DNA from: Chromobotia macracanthus
Taxonomy: Eukaryota > Chordata > Actinopteri > Cypriniformes > Botiidae
Assembly (NCBI GenBank): GCA_036877525.1
Contig: JAZGTH010000068.1
Location: forward strand, 2,226,501-2,290,500
Direction: 5' to 3'
Length of the DNA: 64,000 nucleotides
Under the pieces are notes generated by a model, which saw nothing but the letters and a program-made list of their open reading frames with translations, made no database searches and had not been told where the DNA came from. The stretch's first letter is position 1. Each line of letters begins with the position of its first letter. A program made the position numbers and the translations under genes. Shown here in pieces: positions 58,201 through 64,000 of this stretch.

Positions 58201-60204
58201 ATACTAAAATGTAAATTACTCATGATGTTATGAGGTTGTTAGGATGATCTAAATGGTTGCTAGGATGTGGTCAGGAAGTTGCTAGGGCAATACCTAAAGC
58301 CCACTGACAGTCCGGGTCAAATAAGCCCACTTTTGCCAACTTTTGAACAGATGAATTAGCAAAAGTCCATCCAAGGGTCAATCATGGCGCTCATATTAGT
58401 GAATGACTGGAATCTTTTTGGCCGGGAGATTAATGTAAACACAAATCAGATACGAGGCATGAATATAAACAGGCAGGACAAAAAAACGGATATGGACTTA
58501 AGATCGGATCCGAGCATTAAGATCTGCAGTGTAAACCCAGCATATGACATTCTAATGCGGGCAATAGTCACAAAATTCAGCCCAATGTTAAGTCTATAGA
58601 ATTTTCCCCCTACTTTTTCATACACCCTAAAAACATTGTACATGATCACTTATAAAAGTCACAGCACACAGCAAGCCCATCAGTTTGACCCTTCATTCAC
58701 GGGTCTACGACAAACACCGTGCGGGACAAGTTACATACCAACGTTTTGTCCAAAATAAGTAGTAGTATGCAAGAGAGTAATAGTTATGCTTTGCAAGCAC
58801 CACTAATAATAAGCTTAAATAGAATAACATGTTGACTTTTTCAAGCCAGCATAATAAAATTAATTACTCAAAGAAAGAGTTCATTATAATAATGAATGGG
58901 GATTGTAGCAGCGAGACAGAAAGCAGCTTTTCCCTAGTTCAGTCTCTGTTGCCAAATTCTGAAAAAGGCCTATAGGTATCAAGCATTAAAAGTGCAGTGA
59001 ACGTCATCTTGGCTCCCTCTGCTGGTTCACTTACCTCATTGTCAGACTAGAACTTGGTCCTATTTACTGAGTGCAACCAGGAACATGATTCCATAAACAT
59101 TTTAGCCTATTATGTAAAAAATATCCTTTATTAATCTAAATGAGGATACATCCAGCTTTATTACCTTACTGGTAAAATCTATCAAACAAACTGGGATTTA
59201 AAGACTCAACAATTACTTTCATATATTTGTTCATATTTAATTAAAACCACAGCCACTACAGAATCTATGAATATTCATATACATCCAGCCCATTGGAAAA
59301 GTTTTTCACTGGAACTAAATATTACACAACCCCAGGCCTTTCACTGAATATGGTGAAAGGCCTGGGGTTTACCCTGAATTAATACAGACAATTCCCTAAA
59401 ATACCATTTCCAAATGGACAAAACTCTATAGCACTGCCATGCTGTGGACAGGAGTGCAGGTAGGAAGCATTTTTGTGGACAATTTTAGTAATTGCAAATT
59501 GCACACAGTTAATTAAAATGAATAAAAACATTTACCATGGCCAATAAGGAATGATTTAGGAATTGCAGTTTATCTTTGACATCATCAGACTTCCCATTTC
59601 TGTAAATTTTTTTTATGGCAAGTCTTTTTTAGACATACCAGCTTTCCCTTCATTTTAGTGGATAATGGTTCTAACGTTCTATTATCTAACCACATTGAAA
59701 CTTCCACTTTCATACCAATGGTATTAGAAATATTTGTATGTTGACATTGTATTAGTATGTTGATATACTCGAGAGTATAACGTCAATAACGCCTTCGTTT
59801 TATGAAATATAAGAAAAATACATCTGCTTCAATCAGACAATTTAATTTAACTTGTTGCAGTACTGTATGCATTAATATGAACTAGTAGTAAACACAATAC
59901 ACAAATATTTAGTAGTTGCCAAAGATGCAAACATAAAACAGACTACAAGAAAGGAATTTCCTTGTACTGTTTCAGTTTGTCTGAACTACCCAGGAGCATT
60001 TTAAAGTGTTATGAGATATGTCTACTCACTCTCAAGAGACATGCACCAGCTCTGCAACTGTCATGAGATGCACTCCACGTTTTAACAGAATACCTCCTAT
60101 TTATAAAGGTGTCCCTGCTTCATAGAATGGAAATTCATTCCAAATACATTACCACTGAAATAAAAGATCACACCACAGCCAACAAGCCACAAACTGTGGT
60201 TTAG
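58201..60204. other. Intergenic DNA between the repeat nest and hnrnpk
   Basis: No gene recognised. A 71-aa open frame at 58384-58599 resembles no family I know. A perfect 17-bp hairpin lies at 59328-59369. Confidence 0.35.
59328..59369. other. Perfect 17-bp hairpin
   Basis: aaccccaggcctttcac (59328-59344) and its exact reverse complement (59353-59369) are separated by 8 bases. Too short for a typical microRNA precursor; no T-run follows. Confidence 0.8.
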
Positions 60205-60905
60205 TAAAAGGTGGCACAAACTTTATTTTTTAGATTTGCAGCACATTCTACAAAGACACCAGTAGGGACAGTGAGAAAGATAGAACATGGAACAGACCTG
60301 CCACATTTATTTTTTAAAGAGAAGCTTTTGTTTCCCTCCAACTATGGAGTCAAAGGTGTCTAGAAAGATCCATCTAAAACGTGTTGAGAAAACTTGCAAG
60401 TAAAGGTAAAAGGAATCAATCATTTTACCCACCCTAAATACCCTCATTTTTCAAATCAAAATAGACGTTTATCCTTTAAATAAAACTGTACTAATATTAA
60501 ACTTGTAAAGAATAACTCGATATTTACACTTTGACCGAAAAAGCCCCATTAATATGAAAGAAAAATGGGACAACAAATCAATTGGCAAAAAAACTATTAA
60601 GCTTACATTCTGCATGTTGCACAGACTAAGCATGCAGCTCTGGTAAGGCCAACAATGGACTTTACAGATGGGCACCCTCTACTTACAAAACAGTACAATC
60701 AATAATGGAAAAAATGCATGAACAGAAGAACAGAAAATATTAAAGAAATAAGAGGATTCACTTGCTTTTGAGAAAACCACTCAAATGTCTCGTTTAAAAA
60801 ATTGTTAGGAGAAATGGCATGGAGCACATCTACCCAAGAAGTAGAGGAATGTAGGCGCTGAAAACAAGCTGAACTGAATGGCAGTTTGGCTTCAATTTCC
60901 ACCCT
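60205..60905 (-). other. hnrnpk: hnrnpk 3' UTR with poly(A) signal
   Basis: Downstream of the TAG stop on the minus strand there is about 700 bases of non-coding sequence ending near an AATAAA hexamer (60227-60222). Cleavage is expected around 60200-60210. No transposon is recognisable in it, unlike most of the window. Confidence 0.6.
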
Positions 60906-62842
60906 CTAGAAGAACCGACCAGAGTACTGCTTCACGCTGCAAGGGGAAATGAAATGGTTAAAACCAAAGACAAATCTTGCAAGACCTGCATGTGAGTTTG
61001 CAATAGATTCCAAAAGACTACTCCCATCCTGAAACCCTGCAGATACTTACATTTGGATTTTGGCACAGCCCAATGTTGGAAAAAAAAAAAACTTTCACCT
61101 TATTTCTCCAATTATTTTTTTTTCTGTAACCTAAGAGCATTCTTTCCAAAACAAAACTGTTGTATGTTTCTTATTTTTGTCAACTGTTATGTCAACTGAT
61201 CAAACCTCCAGTCCCAATTCATTGTATTTGCATAATTAAGAACAACCAGTTTATTCTTTAAATTTCTTCTTTTTGTTTCATACAAGTAAAGAGTGTTTGA
61301 AACATGAGGGTAAAAATGACAGAATTGTTATTTTTAAGTGAAATATTTCTTTAAGAAAGCATATGGGTTTGATTTTGATGTCATGACTTTAAATTTAACA
61401 AGCCACTACTAACTTTTGCATTTTCATAGGCATATCAGAACAAGATCGGTATTTTACTGTTATAACTCAGACAGGCAAGCATGTTACAGTAGAAATGGCT
61501 GGCTTATGCTCTATTTGTTGCAGAGATTGCTGCTTTTGTTAACAGCTACAAAAATAAGGTTACAGTTATGGGAGATCAAACAGAGTATAAACCAGCTCTG
61601 ACATGCAGTACGATGGAAGTTCAAGATGTTAGTCAAAGTAGGTTAAACAGGCAGGCCTCTTCAGTTAGGATGGGTGAAATGTGTTTGAGGGTGGGTAAAG
61701 ATGATGCTGGGCCTGTGCTGTAGGGCAGACTGTGATTTGTTGTCACTTAATCTAACTAACAACAACAAAATCACAAGTCTTCCACACAGAAGCAAGCCAG
61801 CCTGCGCTCCATTCTCCTGGACGCCCTCTAATTTGCCCCACAGTAAATTAGATTTTGGGTTCCAAATGGAACTCGTACAACAGCCCCTTTTGTACACATT
61901 TCACATAGGGAAAGAAGTTGGAAAATGTTAGGTCAGGCAAAGAAACATGCATGAGACAGTAGTCAAATATATATAAAGCATTTGAAAAGGGCAGAGAACT
62001 ATTGAAGCGCTTCAGACACATTTAACATTTCAACACACTAAAGCAAAAGGGAAAAAGAAGGAATTGAGATAAACACTACAATTTTAGCACCTGTTTTTTC
62101 CACCATGACTAAAAGCATATTTAAATAAAAGGAATTTATTTGGTGTTCTACCCAGGCAATCAAACATTTTGATAGTTTTTGGTCTTTTTTGGTCTAAAAA
62201 AACCTCAAGACTATGGTCGAAGAAAAGATGCTGGGCTGTTAGATGCTGAATATCTGCATTCTTCCACTGATGTAGATGTAACACTGTACTAAAATATTGA
62301 GTTTTTCCCCACATCATTATTTAACAGCAGTGCTACAGAAAAATAAATGATGCAGAGTTGTGAGCTTGCAATCCAAAAAAATGAATGTAGAGAATTTGTT
62401 TGAAGCATTTTTGACACAGAATATTTAAAAACCTTCCGATATCCATCCCTAGTCCTTGCGCTCTAATTTTGTTGCACTATGCCTGACATCCCCAATGAAA
62501 TCTCCACTCCATACTAAGCCGCTGTACACTAAACTCAAATGAAATAGACTGCGACTCTGCTGCATCACAAAGAATTTTGAGTGAAAAACTGAACATTGAA
62601 AATAAACATATGGTTAGGACAGTGTCAAGATGTTGATTTTTTTGTAAAATGGTGATAAAGTGCTAGACTTGCCTGTTCTGTAGTAGATACTGGGCATTCT
62701 GAATCTGGTCCTGTGTGCCTGTGATGGTAATGATTCTGTCCTCTGAGCCCTCCAGAGGCTCATCAATTTTGATAGATGCTCCAGACTCATGACGGATCTG
62801 CTTGATTCTTTGCCCACCTTTTCCAATGATGGAGCCGGCCAG
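60906..62842 (-). CDS. hnrnpk: Heterogeneous nuclear ribonucleoprotein K, last two coding exons (5' partial)
   Basis: hnRNP K binds C-rich RNA and DNA through three KH domains and acts in transcription, splicing and translation. Exon 62842-62673 encodes the core of KH3: LAGSIIGKGGQRIKQIRH with the GKGG nucleic-acid loop, GASIKIDEPLEG, and DRIITITGTQDQIQNAQYLL. Exon 60936-60906 encodes the last residues VKQYSGRFF and a TAG stop. The two join as 67 codons (66 aa plus stop). The match to vertebrate hnRNP K KH3 is nearly complete apart from one inserted Gln (NAQYLL) and Arg for Lys near the end. The intron between them starts with GC (AG|gcaagt), not GT. The exon encoding the start of KH3 and everything before lie beyond 64000 or were not found in 62843-64000. 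Confidence 0.94.
60937..62672 (-). other. hnrnpk: Last intron of hnrnpk (GC-AG)
   Basis: A 1.7-kb intron with donor gcaagt at 62672-62667 and acceptor ccttgcag before 60936. No gene or recognisable transposon was found in it; the stretch around 61540-61930 has fewer long A/T runs and could be conserved non-coding sequence or an alternative 3' end, which I cannot test. Confidence 0.5.
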
Positions 62843-64000
62843 CTGGAGCAAGAAATAGGCAAGGCTTTCATGAATAGGGTTCAGGATTATTGTCAAACTA
62901 AAACTGTAAACTACTTATTTTGATAAACAGATATAACGTGCAGTAAATCAAACACGAAAAGTAAATGGAAAAAGCATCCCAACATGTTAATGGATGGACT
63001 GCCTCAGAGTTAAAGTAATTTGAGAAAATATTCAAAATGTAATCATGTTTATTTACACATTTTGATTCAATTGTGCAACCATCAAGTAAATAATAAAAAA
63101 AAACAAATTAACCAAAACATCTAATTTATTATGATAATCATTAAGAAGAAAAAGTCAATGTTCTGTAGGGCTGCCTGTGACCAAGGATTTTCTTAATCGA
63201 CTGGTATTCGTTCATTTAAGCCATTTGTCAAATAGTTGCAAATGTATGATATTAATTTAATTATGTAAATATGTACTAGGGAGAGAGTTATTAGATAATG
63301 GGTTGTGTTTCAGGGATGAAATAGAATGTAGAACAATGTTTGCAATGTTACATATAACAATGACTATGAATGTGAAAACGCAAACAAAATACAAAGCCTA
63401 TACATATATAGCCTATACTGTATATATAGCCTATACTGTATATAAATGTATACAGTAGTTTCCGTTCGTATTCTGGGCTTGTCTGCATTTCTGTACATAG
63501 TACACTTTATTAATAAGGTGTATTATGAATATGGTATTCCTGCCTTGATAGCTGAGCTGCAGCAGCAACGGCATCATTTCCTTTTTTCTTGCTATAATGT
63601 CACTTGACAGTGACATTATAAGCCATAAGATCACATCAGGTAGGAGGCTAAATCCTATAAGCAACTATTTTGCTGTAATAACTATTTTGGCTACACAAAA
63701 TACAAACCATCGTAATTTCTCAATTCTGCTTGGCATTTTTTAGTAACATTTTTTAGCTGTTTAATAGTAAGCTAACAGTGTTTAATCAAACAGGTTGATA
63801 TTTTGTGCAAAGCTGTCTTATGCTAATGTTAAACGTGATTAATAAATGGCATTCTCTCACTACTTTGCATCAGCAATAATTCGCACGTGTAAAAACAAAA
63901 TACTGTAGGCTCAGGAGAGCTCCCCACACACAGATGCTAGATGGCGCCTATAACTCATGCAGTGCTGTCACTCCACATTAATCTGCATGTAGTATTTAAA
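62843..64000 (-). other. Upstream intron of hnrnpk, no feature identified
   Basis: AT-rich sequence with short tandem 'agcctatactgtatata' units near 63395-63450 and one small perfect hairpin (63593-63620). No exon encoding the beginning of KH3 was recognised. Confidence 0.4.

Noticed and set aside
58384..58599. 71-aa open frame (MALILVNDWNLFG...)
   Set aside because: No known domain, no codon or splice context, surrounded by repeats.
59328..59369. MicroRNA precursor or bacterial-type terminator
   Set aside because: Stem-loop is only 42 bases, too short for a pre-miRNA, and no T-run follows; eukaryotic context.

Overview
This window is nuclear DNA from a ray-finned fish. The genes are split by short GT-AG introns, the intergenic DNA is AT-rich, and fish-type transposons fill most of the space (DIRS, L2/CR1-like LINEs, Tc1, hAT, Ty3/gypsy). 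The mix of DIRS copies and a 'gctgcaagcagc' repeat family suggests an otophysan, perhaps a cyprinid; that is an inference. I see no bacterial, phage or CRISPR sequence.

Four protein-coding genes can be read exon by exon. (1) 3941-12810, plus strand: the last 15 exons of proprotein convertase 5, long membrane-bound B form (pcsk5), covering cysteine-rich furin-like repeats, a transmembrane helix and an acidic cytoplasmic tail. The protease domain lies upstream of the window. (2) 19955-27984, minus strand: eight exons of a BCH/CRAL-TRIO-domain gene of the PRUNE2/BNIP2 family, with the last exon and first exon unresolved. (3) 36682-50220, minus strand: a complete seven-exon Gq-class G protein alpha subunit (354 aa), gna14-like. 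(4) 60906-62842, minus strand: the last two coding exons of hnrnpk (third KH domain and C-terminus). In all four genes the splice phases close without a frame break. The order and orientation PCSK5(+), PRUNE2(-), GNA14(-), HNRNPK(-) match what I recall of human 9q21, which supports the identifications and suggests conserved synteny, possibly one of two teleost duplicates.

Between and inside these genes: 1-3900 is intron of pcsk5 with a PNMA-like/Ty3 Gag remnant and a DIRS RNase H remnant. 13.5-20 kb has a long inverted-repeat element and an intact-ended 797-bp hAT element. 20-24 kb has a minus-strand LINE next to a plus-strand DIRS fragment, both inside a prune2 intron. 26.2-27.6 kb has a DIRS ORF1 remnant in another prune2 intron. 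28-32 kb and 37-48 kb are dominated by a non-coding repeat family with inverted ends. 40.6-42.1 kb is a whole but decayed Tc1-like transposon inside the G-alpha gene. 52-58 kb is a nest of LTR, L2, DIRS and gypsy pieces ending in a minisatellite.

I did not find a convincing new biological system. The most notable points are a BCH-only prune2-type gene with no room for the long N-terminal part, a G-alpha with an unusual C-terminus, a GC-AG intron in hnrnpk, and several large inverted-repeat elements without coding sequence.
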